7,108 nt of DNA from Anaerolineae bacterium (GCA_030612185.1 JAUWOI010000226.1:1-7108), one strand, 5' to 3'. Positions 1 to 6,575 are shown, counted from the first letter of the stretch. A program made the numbers and translations. Notes: generated from the sequence alone by a model not told the origin.

Positions 1-24
1 CTCTAATCTAAACTGATGAGATTT

Positions 25-1545
25 CTATGACTTGGGCAACGCTTTTGCCAGACCAAGGGCCAGTTGGTCACGAGCGCGGACCTCGGCCTTGAAGGCCTGG
101 CTAGCAGTGCCCAGGTTGCGAGCCACTCGGTCAAATGACTCCCAGGCGGTGCGCAGCAACACACTGCGCCAAGTTGATAGCGCCACTTCCTCATCCTCCG
201 GCAAGGCTACTAGCGTCTGGCGGAAGGGGATTTCCAGGCGTGACCAGTAGTCACGCTCAACGGCCCATTGATCTGTCAGGCTGTTCAGATCCTCCGAAGC
301 GGGTTTGCGTGCCTCACTGCCATCGGCATGAGGAGAGAGTATGAAGGTGGCCAGTGTCCGCGTCGCACCCCAGAGTTGGCGGGCAGCGTGCTCGGCCATG
401 TCCAGCGCCGTGTTCAGCGCGTCTACCAACTCCTTCTTCTTCAGGTAGATCAGCGGCAGGGGCATGCGCTCGCTGCGGTAGAAGTTGACCTTGGCTTGCC
501 CCGGTTTGGTTGCCATACCCAGCGCCAGATAGCGGCGGGTCTGCAATGCTTCCAGGTAGCCCTCGTCCACCAGTTCGGCCAGCCACTGGAAGACCCGAGG
601 CGGTTGGTAGCCCTCGTCGTGCAGCCGGAAGAGCACCGCGCTATCACGCCAGAGGGCACGGCCCTCAGTGAAGGGCAGGGGTAAGGGGCCGCGTTTCTCA
701 TCCCTGCGGTAGTGCTTCATTGGGTCCAGGACGTCGCTCTCCAGGCGCATGGCCGGGGCTATCGTCACCTGCCGCACGACGACGCCGTCGGTCGTCGCTT
801 CGGGCAGCAACAGGATGCGCCGGTTCTGCCAGGTGAGATAGTCCAGGTAGCCACGCGGCACGGACCGGGCGGGGGTGAAGGGGTCATCTCTCTCCCAGGC
901 CGGGCGGTCGTCGGGCCGACGCGGGAGGGGTGAGTCGTCCGCGTAGCCCACCAGGTTGAGGGCCAGCGTCTCAACGAGCGTCTCGCCTTGCACCAGGAAA
1001 ATGACACCGCGCGCACAGGGGGCATCGGTGAATTGCATCGTCGGGCCTTTTGTTCCGCACAGCCCAAAGGCCTGGGCTGCGACGAGCATTCGCGCAGCCT
1101 GCGCTGAGGTGAGGGCGATGCCCTCTGCCTCGGTGTGGTGGTCGAAGAGGGTGGGATTGTTGCCGGAGGCCACATCGTGAATCAGGCTGACGACCGACTT
1201 AGGCTTGACACGCTCGTCGGGGGCCTGGCAAAAGGGGCGCTCTGGATCAAAGAGATCAAAGCGGTGACGCCAACGGGCCAGGTAGACGTCGAGCCGCGCC
1301 GCGTCCCAGTGACCAGCCTCCCAGAGGCGGCCCCATTCGCCGTAGGTAGCCGGCCCAAAGACGCGGTGCAGCACGGCCAGGAGCAGCCGGTAGAGCGCGG
1401 CCGTCACCAGAGGGGATTCGCCCGCCAGTTCGCGCAGTTCGTGGGCCTGGACCAGCGTATCGCGCAGCCCTAACTCCACGGCCTGCCCATCGGAGCGGAG
1501 ACAGGGGATCCACGGAGCATCAATGAGACTGAATTCTACTTCCAT
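25..1545 (-). CDS. casA: CasA / Cse1 (Cas8e), large subunit of type I-E Cascade
   Basis: Encodes a 506-residue protein, close to the roughly 500 residues usual for Cse1. In the type I-E Cascade complex this subunit recognises the PAM, helps open the target DNA and recruits Cas3. Visible family signatures are the N-terminal start FSLIDAPWIPCLRSDG (residues 5-20), the segment DLFDPERPFCQ (97-107), the loop region ASGNNPTLFDHHTEAEG (126-142), AAQAFGLCGT (156-165), the stretch LVGYADDSPLPRR (198-210) and TWQNRRILLLPE (238-249). The C-terminal 120 or so residues are helix-rich, as expected for the Cse1 four-helix bundle. The ATG is supported by a strong Shine-Dalgarno GAAGGAGG five bases upstream (1551-1558). 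It follows WYL-cas3 by 69 bases on the same strand, the canonical cas3-casA order. casB is expected next but would lie outside the window. No frameshift or damage is seen. Confidence 0.95.
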   Translation of the reverse strand: MEVEFSLIDAPWIPCLRSDGQAVELGLRDTLVQAHELRELAGESPLVTAALYRLLLAVLHRVFGPATYGEWGRLWEAGHWDAARLDVYLARWRHRFDLFDPERPFCQAPDERVKPKSVVSLIHDVASGNNPTLFDHHTEAEGIALTSAQAARMLVAAQAFGLCGTKGPTMQFTDAPCARGVIFLVQGETLVETLALNLVGYADDSPLPRRPDDRPAWERDDPFTPARSVPRGYLDYLTWQNRRILLLPEATTDGVVVRQVTIAPAMRLESDVLDPMKHYRRDEKRGPLPLPFTEGRALWRDSAVLFRLHDEGYQPPRVFQWLAELVDEGYLEALQTRRYLALGMATKPGQAKVNFYRSERMPLPLIYLKKKELVDALNTALDMAEHAARQLWGATRTLATFILSPHADGSEARKPASEDLNSLTDQWAVERDYWSRLEIPFRQTLVALPEDEEVALSTWRSVLLRTAWESFDRVARNLGTASQAFKAEVRARDQLALGLAKALPKS

Positions 1546-1557
1546 ACGCGCCTCCTT

Positions 1558-1576
1558 CTCGAATGCTCACTCGAAT
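1558..1576. repeat. Tandem CTCGAAT pair in the cas3-casA gap
   Basis: Two exact copies of CTCGAAT (ATTCGAG on the coding strand) lie at 1558-1564 and 1570-1576, 12 bases apart start to start, immediately upstream of the casA Shine-Dalgarno. The same 7-mer occurs once more at 5334-5340 in the WYL-cas3 promoter region. A weak -10-like TACTAT overlaps the pair on the minus strand, but I see no convincing -35. These could be operator sites or mRNA-level signals. Function is not demonstrated. Confidence 0.35.
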
Positions 1577-1614
1577 AGTAAACGGGAGCCAAGGCCAAAT
1601 GTTGCAGGCTCGTT

Positions 1615-4600
1615 TCACGCTTCTCGTTTCCTCACCACCAGGCCCAACTCACGATCCAGATGCAGAGTATAGCGCAGACCCTCCGGCTTGCAAATCCCCT
1701 CGACGAAAACCGCAGCGCGGTAGTGGCGCAGCAAGGGATGGTCCCGCCAGCCGATGGGTGGTTCCTGTGCGCGGAAGAAAGGCACTATGCCACGGTGAGT
1801 GATGGCGAGGGTGCAACGGGTCAAGTGCGCTGTCAGGTCTGCATCCGGCATTCGCGCCAGATCCACCGAGGGGCCACTGCCATCCGGCTCGGTATTTAGT
1901 CCATCCTCTACCCGGTGCAGGCAGACCAGGGAGATGGATGGCGGCCCCAAACGGGTGAGGGCCTGGAATGCTTTATGCAACTCGGGGCTATCCTCCGCAA
2001 GTCCCACATTGCCCTTGCGCAAGAGATTGTCAGCCTGGGGTTGGGCGATCAGTCTCGTCCGGGCCTCGTAGACATCTTTCGCCTCGTGTTGCTCCATCCG
2101 TCGTTTCGCCTGCGCCAACGCATCTGCCAACTCGAGAGACAGATCTACAATCGCAGACGATTCCTCGCCGTAGACAGCTTCAATCAAGGGTACGGTGTCC
2201 TCGGGCAGGGTCAGTCGGTTCCGCCCGCGGAGAGCCAGGTAGGACCGTAGCAGGACATACGGCTCATAGATATAGGCATCCCACCCGAAGTCGGGTACCC
2301 CGTCTTGGACCTCAGGGCGTGTGACCAGCATGCGCGGCACAGCCAGGGGTGCCGGGCGGCTCTCTCGTTCGTGGCGGTGCAGCCGACCCGCGCGCTGCAG
2401 CAGCAGGTCCACCGGCGCCAGGTCGCTCACTAGCAGGTCAAAGTCCAGGTCAAGACTCTGCTCGAGCACCTGGGTCGCCACGACCACGGCCTTACGTGGA
2501 CGATCACCATCTTTTTTGCCAAAGCGGGTCAGCACCTTATCTTCAACTGCCTTCCGCCAGCCGAATGGGAAGCGGGCATGGAACAGGATCAGGTTCTCGT
2601 CGGGGACAACCCGTGCGTCGCGCAGCGCCAGGTACACCTCCTGTGCCCGACCCACGGTGTTGCAGATGACGGCCGCGCAACCACCCTCTCGCAGCGCATC
2701 GTTGAGAGCCTGTGCGATGGCGTCTGGCTCCCGACCGATCTGCTCCAGGGCCAGCGTGCGTGCCTGGGACGCTTTGACCGGTACCACACCCACTTGCCCC
2801 TCCATCGCCCAAGTGATGGACGGGTAAGGGGCAGGCGGCACCTCCGACACGCCCGCATAGGACTGCAACAACTCGCGGCGGGTCTTCTCTGGCAACGTCG
2901 CGGAGAGAATGACCACCGATGTGTTCACGGTCCGCAACCATCCCAGCAGCCGTTGGAAGAGAGTGGACATATAGGTGTCGTAGGCGTGAACCTCGTCGAA
3001 GATGACAGTCTTGTGGCTCAGCCCGAAGAGCCGGACGAAGAAGTGCCGCGTCTGCAGTACACTCAAGAGTGTCTGATCCACGGTGCCCACGGCGAGAGGG
3101 GCCAGCAAACTGCGCTTACGCGGCAGGAACCAGGCCATCGCCTCAATCTGCCTCCGCGATTGGTTGTCTTGCTCATCCTCAATGTTAAGCTCTGGAGGTG
3201 GAGATTCTTTGGTCCAACGCGCCTGACTATGGATCAGCAGTGGCTCTACAACGCTCTCCGAGTAACGGCGGCATAGTACCTTACGAGTGCGGCTGAACAT
3301 CTGGTTACTTGTTGCCATCGTGGGCATGGCCACGTAGAGCCCGCGCTGCTTAAGTGTGCGCGCCCAATAGTCGGCGAGGTAGAGCGCAGCCTCGGTTTTC
3401 CCAACTCCAGTGGGCGCTTCAATGATGACCAACGATGGGCGATCCAGCATCTCCGTCAGATCAATGACCTGAGCCTGCATAGGCCTGGGACCGGAGACCT
3501 GGAAAAGATCTGAGAAAGCCACAGGCTCCGCAGGCGGCTTCCAACCCGTCCAGTTCAGCACGTCCAAAGCACGTTGCGCCTGCTGTGCGGCGCGCTCCAC
3601 ATACTGAGCCAGATCCACCGGTGCATCCATGTAAGGAAAATGTTCCTCCATTGACCCGATCCAATCAGCCACGGCGGTGAAGCCGGAGAGCAATGTCAAC
3701 AGAGCATTGCTCTCTGCTCGTGATGCGGGTACGTGTTCCACCGTCGGCGGGTTTAAACACTCGGCCAACACCTGTACCAGTTCACGCCGGACGGTGTGCC
3801 AGTCCTCATCGCCTAACTGGGTTATCTTGAGCTTCTGCAATTCAGCGGGAGTAGGCCAGGCCCCGTGATGCCCTCCCACGGCTCTCGCGACGCCTCGGGC
3901 CAGGCGTCGCGGCAGGCCGGTCTCGGCTTCGAGGAACACCTGGAGCAAGCGCGCTGAAGCCGCTCCGTGAGAGAACGGCTCGCGCACGAAGACCTTGGGA
4001 AATATGAACCCCGCCTGGCTCAGATCGGTTCCTGCCGGGGGATACTTACGCTGGAAGGCAGGGCTGGCCTTGCCCAGGTCGTGCGACCCGGCCCAAAAGG
4101 CAAGCAAGCGCCCGGTGGCCTCGTCCTCCAGGCCCAATACTTCCGCAAATTGCGCCCGGGCGCTCTCGGTCAGCACCTCACGCCACAGCGCCAGGGCCAC
4201 CTGCGCCACGTCGAGCATGTGGCAGATCAAGGGATGGGTCCGTCCGGTTTTCCGATCCGCTTTTGCCCACAGCAGTTGATAGCGCGGCGGCGGAGCTACG
4301 TTGCCTATCTGGTACAACAAGGCTATCCTCCGGGCCTCCTTGATCAGTCCCTCCCGCAGTTCCTCCGGCCCCACCACCTCCACATCCGCCCCCCACCCCC
4401 GAATCCACGGCAGCATCTCCTGCGGCTCGGCCACCTGCGCCCGCCAGATCAGGCTGCCGTCGGGCTGCTCCTCTGTCTGCTCGTTGCGGTGCCAGCGCGT
4501 CTCCTGCACCCGGCGGGCCACGCGCGGATGAAAGCGCAGTACCACTTCGACTGGCTCCGCCTCAGTATACCAGATGCCCCAGGCATCGGCCAACTTCTCG

Positions 4601-5277
4601 TGTGGGTCAAAGTCCTCCGGGACGGTATAGGGTTGGGGTGTGAGTTCAATCCGCTGGATACGCTCCAACTTGAACGTGCGCACCGCCCCTGGTGGCTCCC
4701 GCCAGCCGATGACGTGGGTGGTCCGGCCCACGGCGTAGGGCTCGATGAAGTAAGGGGCGAAGTCGTACTCGTACACCCGCCCGCTCTCGTGCCGGTGCCA
4801 CAGGTGCACTATCTGTCCCTGCGACCAGGCCCGTGTCAGCGTCTCCAGCACTTCCATGTACACCGGGTCGTACCGCTGGGCCTCGTCGTCCATCACGTCG
4901 GCGGAGGCAGCCAGGTGATGAAAGATCATCGGCGCCAGCCGCTCCAGCGCGAGGCCCAGTTTGCGCAGCGCCGATGCCGCGTGCGGGTTGTGCTTGTCCG
5001 TGCGCGTCGCCATCAGCCGGGCTGCCAGGTGGAGCGCCATGGCCTCGTGCAGCGTCAGCCGCACGCGGGTCAGGTAGTGATCCCGGTCAATCGCCAGCCG
5101 GCCCTCGTCCGCCTCGTACACCGAGAACCGCCCCAGGTCAGGCAAGTAGCGGTAGATCGTCGAACGATTCACCCCCAGCCGTCGGGCGATCTCTGCCTGG
5201 GTCAGCCCTTCGGGATGAGCCAGAAGCAGCGCCTCAATCTGCAACAGTCGTTCGGCCTTACCGGTTGCTCGTTCCAT
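1615..5277 (-). CDS. cas3: WYL transcription regulator fused to Cas3 nuclease-helicase
   Basis: One uninterrupted 1220-residue frame. Residues 1-60 are a winged HTH (GLTQAEIARRLGVNRSTIYR, 24-43). Residues about 140-212 are a WYL domain whose WYL tripeptide reads THV (187-189), while the following VRTFKLERI (199-207) is conserved. Residues about 235-322 are the WCX extension, ending EARRIALLY like free-standing WYL regulators. Cas3 then begins at LLWAKADRKTGRTHPLICH (335-353). The HD nuclease has H353, HD399-400 with GK, H437, GGHH at 468-471 and D538. The helicase has Walker A APTGVGKT (621-628), DEVH (761-764), SAT (792-794), VVVATQVLEQSLDLDFD (931-947) and QRAGRLHR (961-968). The C-terminal domain ends at ELGLVV. 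The Cas3 half alone is about 890 residues, normal for type I-E. The ATG has AAAGGA about 10 bases upstream and its own promoter. Known role: Cas3 is recruited by CasA to nick, unwind and degrade target DNA. Inferred: the N-terminus links this to transcriptional control, plausibly autoregulation. Confidence 0.95.
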   Translation of the reverse strand: MERATGKAERLLQIEALLLAHPEGLTQAEIARRLGVNRSTIYRYLPDLGRFSVYEADEGRLAIDRDHYLTRVRLTLHEAMALHLAARLMATRTDKHNPHAASALRKLGLALERLAPMIFHHLAASADVMDDEAQRYDPVYMEVLETLTRAWSQGQIVHLWHRHESGRVYEYDFAPYFIEPYAVGRTTHVIGWREPPGAVRTFKLERIQRIELTPQPYTVPEDFDPHEKLADAWGIWYTEAEPVEVVLRFHPRVARRVQETRWHRNEQTEEQPDGSLIWRAQVAEPQEMLPWIRGWGADVEVVGPEELREGLIKEARRIALLYQIGNVAPPPRYQLLWAKADRKTGRTHPLICHMLDVAQVALALWREVLTESARAQFAEVLGLEDEATGRLLAFWAGSHDLGKASPAFQRKYPPAGTDLSQAGFIFPKVFVREPFSHGAASARLLQVFLEAETGLPRRLARGVARAVGGHHGAWPTPAELQKLKITQLGDEDWHTVRRELVQVLAECLNPPTVEHVPASRAESNALLTLLSGFTAVADWIGSMEEHFPYMDAPVDLAQYVERAAQQAQRALDVLNWTGWKPPAEPVAFSDLFQVSGPRPMQAQVIDLTEMLDRPSLVIIEAPTGVGKTEAALYLADYWARTLKQRGLYVAMPTMATSNQMFSRTRKVLCRRYSESVVEPLLIHSQARWTKESPPPELNIEDEQDNQSRRQIEAMAWFLPRKRSLLAPLAVGTVDQTLLSVLQTRHFFVRLFGLSHKTVIFDEVHAYDTYMSTLFQRLLGWLRTVNTSVVILSATLPEKTRRELLQSYAGVSEVPPAPYPSITWAMEGQVGVVPVKASQARTLALEQIGREPDAIAQALNDALREGGCAAVICNTVGRAQEVYLALRDARVVPDENLILFHARFPFGWRKAVEDKVLTRFGKKDGDRPRKAVVVATQVLEQSLDLDFDLLVSDLAPVDLLLQRAGRLHRHERESRPAPLAVPRMLVTRPEVQDGVPDFGWDAYIYEPYVLLRSYLALRGRNRLTLPEDTVPLIEAVYGEESSAIVDLSLELADALAQAKRRMEQHEAKDVYEARTRLIAQPQADNLLRKGNVGLAEDSPELHKAFQALTRLGPPSISLVCLHRVEDGLNTEPDGSGPSVDLARMPDADLTAHLTRCTLAITHRGIVPFFRAQEPPIGWRDHPLLRHYRAAVFVEGICKPEGLRYTLHLDRELGLVVRKREA
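4318..4341 (-). promoter_or_regulatory. Possible internal ribosome site and TTG start at the fusion seam
   Basis: On the minus strand the codons for residues 313-317 (KEARR) read AAGGAGGCCCGGAGG, giving two Shine-Dalgarno-like cores at 4335-4341 and 4327-4331. The second lies six bases before a TTG codon (L320, 4318-4320), precisely where the regulator ends and Cas3 begins. Translation from it would give a 901-residue Cas3 without the WYL part. No other start lies between M288 and M354, and M354 would cut into the HD domain. The EEARR-type ending is itself conserved in WYL regulators, so the purine-rich run may be coincidental. Confidence 0.3.
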
Positions 5278-5296
5278 ATCCCGGATGTCCTTTCAT

Positions 5297-5357
5297 CTGC
5301 GTTGCGTTCTCGACCATTATACCACATCTACCCCTCGAATTCCGCAACAGAACGCAG
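5297..5357. repeat. Overlapping inverted repeats bracketing the WYL-cas3 promoter
   Basis: GCGTTCT at 5304-5310 is matched in inverse by AGAACGC at 5349-5355, and CTGCGTT at 5297-5303 by AACGCAG at 5351-5357. GTTGCG at 5301-5306 is matched by CGCAAC at 5343-5348. The arms lie on both sides of the extended -10, about 45 bases apart, one near the expected start of transcription and one upstream of the -35 position. This is the geometry of a two-site operator. A likely binder is the HTH of WYL-Cas3 or the neighbouring small HTH protein. That assignment is inference. Confidence 0.4.
5316..5324 (-). promoter_or_regulatory. Extended -10 promoter of WYL-cas3
   Basis: The minus strand reads TGGTATAAT, a perfect TATAAT with the extended TGn element. 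No good -35 is found at 17 bases; TTGCGG lies 20 bases away. Transcription would start near 5309, leaving a leader of about 32 bases that contains the Shine-Dalgarno for the ATG at 5277. This gives WYL-cas3, and probably casA and the genes beyond, a promoter separate from the small HTH gene upstream. Confidence 0.65.
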
Positions 5358-5405
5358 CAGTTTCGAGGAGTTTCTTCACTAAGATGGGGATAAAGACGGA
5401 AATAC

Positions 5406-5615
5406 CTATCGTCGTCTCCGAAACAGGCTCAGAAACCCCTGCCCGTCCTCCATCAGCAGCGTGCCCTGCTCCTCCAGCGTCGGCAGGTCTCGCTGTACCG
5501 TTGAGCGCTCGACTCCCAGCAGCCGTGCCAGTTGGCTGGGTCGAACACCATCGGGATACTCGGGGACCAACTCATCGTACTGCTTCAGACGTCCTTGATC
5601 GGGCTTGCGTCCCAT
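5406..5615 (-). CDS. Small winged helix-turn-helix protein (69 residues)
   Basis: A 69-residue basic protein that is almost only a DeoR/HTH_11-like DNA-binding domain. The HTH is PSQLARLLGVERSTVQRDLP (residues 26-45), followed by a short wing (LLMEDGQGFLSL, 53-64) and a C-terminal FRRRR tail. The frame could extend upstream to 5744. I chose the ATG at 5615 because GGGAGGTG lies directly upstream at ideal spacing, and because the extra 43 residues look non-protein-like and cross the palindrome and promoter. Its HTH closely resembles that of WYL-Cas3 (shared ARxLGVxRSTxxRxLPxL). It lies 128 bases upstream of WYL-cas3 on the same strand. With no sensor domain it may act as a repressor, or as a competitor at the same operators. 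Its target is inferred, not shown. A fragment left from a larger regulator is also possible. Confidence 0.75.
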   Translation of the reverse strand: MGRKPDQGRLKQYDELVPEYPDGVRPSQLARLLGVERSTVQRDLPTLEEQGTLLMEDGQGFLSLFRRRR

Positions 5616-5647
5616 GCCGCACCTCCCTCTCGGATGAATTTGCCTCC

Positions 5648-5656
5648 ATCCTAACA
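5648..5656 (-). promoter_or_regulatory. Possible extended -10 of the small HTH gene
   Basis: The minus strand reads TGTTAGGAT, a TGn followed by TAGGAT (4 of 6 matches to TATAAT), about 30 bases upstream of the ATG at 5615. The palindrome at 5660-5684 would cover its -35 region. The -10 match is weak. Confidence 0.35.
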
Positions 5657-5659
5657 GGG

Positions 5660-5684
5660 AGGTGTTGCGGGTACAGCAACACCT
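5660..5684. promoter_or_regulatory. 9-bp palindrome upstream of the small HTH gene, candidate operator
   Basis: AGGTGTTGC (5660-5668) and its exact reverse complement GCAACACCT (5676-5684) are separated by seven bases. They sit over the -35 region of the candidate promoter, 45 bases upstream of the start codon, as expected for an autorepression operator. In RNA it could form a hairpin, but no T-run follows on either strand. The inner TGTTGCGG (5663-5670) also occurs, inverted, at 5342-5349 in the WYL-cas3 promoter region. Confidence 0.5.
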
Positions 5685-5735
5685 GGAGTGATTCAGCGCC
5701 TTTTTTGCGCCACGCCGTGCGCCATCCACAAGTCC

Positions 5736-5762
5736 GGCCCCCACTGCCTCAAAGCGGGGGCC
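5736..5762. terminator. GC-rich hairpin after the stand-alone WYL gene
   Basis: GGCCCCC (5736-5742) and GGGGGCC (5756-5762) form a perfect 7-bp GC stem with a 13-base loop, 24 bases past the stop of the WYL gene. Only a short T-run (TTT) follows on the plus strand, and none on the minus strand. It is therefore a weak intrinsic terminator at best, possibly a 3' end stabiliser or a factor-assisted terminator separating the WYL gene from the small HTH gene. Confidence 0.4.
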
Positions 5763-5785
5763 TTTGCCATTGACATCCTATAGAA

Positions 5786-6454
5786 CTACGCCGTGCGAAG
5801 CGTTGCCTCCTGGATGCGGTCCACCTTGAACATCCGCACAGCCTCCCGCAACTCGCAGTAGGCGACCAGTTGCCAGGAGCGCACGTAAGGCATAATGTGG
5901 TAGGGGCGTATCACCCGCTCGCTCACTTCGCCGCCCCGGGAACGGGTCTCGTAGACCATGCACACCTTGCACCCTTCCAGAAGCGCCCGGTTGAGCAGTA
6001 TCAGCATCTGCTGCCGGTGCTCCCGCTGGGCCGTGATCACCGGCCGGCCGACCGCTTGACGCAGCAGGGGGGTGAACTCCGGCGGGAACAGCGCTTCCAG
6101 CCGGGCCACTGCCGCCGCCAGTTCCGCCGAAGCGACTCCCGACACCTGCCGCGCAGCCTGGACAGCCAGCAAAAGAGCCAATGCTTCGGCGAAAGTGTAT
6201 TGCAGCACTGGCAGGCGAGGCACCTCCTCGAAGTAGTACCCTTTCGGCGAGTGCAATAGTAGTAGTTTCAGACCATGGCGGATGATCTCCAGGTCCTTCT
6301 GGATCATCCGCTCGCTGATCTCGAAACGCTGTGCCAGGTCGCGCCGCAGATAGCGTTGCGGGGCCGTCGCCACGATCTGCACAATTTCCAGGATGCGCGA
6401 GGTGCGCTTCATCTCCTCCGAGTGCCGGGCCAGATCAGATAAGTTGCGTCTCAT
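5786..6454 (-). CDS. Stand-alone WYL-domain transcription regulator, lacking WCX
   Basis: A 222-residue predicted cytoplasmic transcription factor. An N-terminal winged HTH is visible (YLRRDLAQRFEISERMIQKD, residues 35-54, then GYYFEE as the wing at 72-77). A helical linker follows (about 85-160), then a WYL domain (about 160-218) containing SWQLVAY (193-199, WYL replaced by WQL) and AVRMFKVDRI (205-214). WYL regulators usually run to over 300 residues with a C-terminal WCX domain. This one stops directly after the WYL domain, and the next bases in frame do not encode a WCX. The chosen start has AGGAGAG about 10 bases upstream. An internal ATG at 6412 has GGAGGAG, but too close to it. WYL proteins regulate phage-defence, CRISPR and DNA-damage genes by sensing nucleotides or single-stranded DNA. 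Here the ligand is unknown. It is divergent from the AbrB-like gene and upstream of the cas genes, and a repeat over its own -10 suggests autoregulation. Confidence 0.9.
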   Translation of the reverse strand: MRRNLSDLARHSEEMKRTSRILEIVQIVATAPQRYLRRDLAQRFEISERMIQKDLEIIRHGLKLLLLHSPKGYYFEEVPRLPVLQYTFAEALALLLAVQAARQVSGVASAELAAAVARLEALFPPEFTPLLRQAVGRPVITAQREHRQQMLILLNRALLEGCKVCMVYETRSRGGEVSERVIRPYHIMPYVRSWQLVAYCELREAVRMFKVDRIQEATLRTA

Positions 6455-6488
6455 TTCACTACTCTCTCCTATGTTCTGCCATATAGAC

Positions 6489-6497
6489 AGTATATCA
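6489..6497 (-). promoter_or_regulatory. Extended -10 promoter of the stand-alone WYL gene
   Basis: The minus strand reads TGATATACT, a TATACT hexamer (5 of 6 to consensus) with the extended TGn. It lies about 35 bases upstream of the ATG at 6454. No strong -35 is seen. The first copy of the 16-bp repeat (6493-6508) overlaps the element, so a bound protein would block it. Confidence 0.5.
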
Positions 6498-6508
6498 CAA
6501 GTGTGGGA
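6493..6508. repeat. Direct repeat copy 1 (TATCACAAGTGTGGGA)
   Basis: A 16-base element matching 6570-6585 at 14 of 16 positions, in the same orientation, 77 bases apart. It contains CACAAGTGTG, a 4+2+4 dyad. It overlaps the -10 of the minus-strand WYL promoter. Candidate operator for the WYL protein. Confidence 0.5.
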
Positions 6509-6546
6509 ACCCTGCGATTCCCGTTCTCGTGAGGCAATTCGGAGAG

Positions 6547-6575
6547 TTGACGAATATGGGAATTGATAGTATCAT
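6547..6575 (+). promoter_or_regulatory. Sigma-70-type promoter of the AbrB-like gene
   Basis: TTGACG (6547-6552, 5 of 6 to TTGACA), a 17-base spacer and TATCAT (6570-6575, 5 of 6 to TATAAT). This is the best full promoter in the window, with the start codon 76 bases beyond the -10. The second copy of the 16-bp repeat begins exactly at the -10. Confidence 0.7.

Noticed and set aside
2321..3276. Several plus-strand frames opposite the helicase domain
   Set aside because: All are opposite conserved helicase motifs, and no domains or ribosome sites are seen.
3967..5382. Long plus-strand open frame of 471 codons
   Set aside because: It is antisense to the regulator and HD part of WYL-Cas3. It is rich in H, P, R and Q with no recognisable domain, typical of a shadow frame in GC-rich DNA.
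4833..5393. Plus-strand open frame of 186 codons
   Set aside because: Antisense to the WYL-Cas3 N-terminus. Its low-complexity P/R/S/A composition is not protein-like.
5696..5710. GCGC - T6 - GCGC, considered as an intrinsic terminator
   Set aside because: The T-run lies inside the loop of a 4-bp stem rather than after a stem.
5616..5744. Upstream extension of the small HTH gene to an ATG at 5744
   Set aside because: The ATG at 5615 has an ideal Shine-Dalgarno. The extension is Cys/Arg-rich and overlaps the palindrome and candidate promoter.
5698..5779. Short minus-strand frame beginning ATGTCAATGGCA after the WYL gene
   Set aside because: Only about 27 codons, with no Shine-Dalgarno, and it crosses the GC-rich hairpin. 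It does not resemble a WCX domain.
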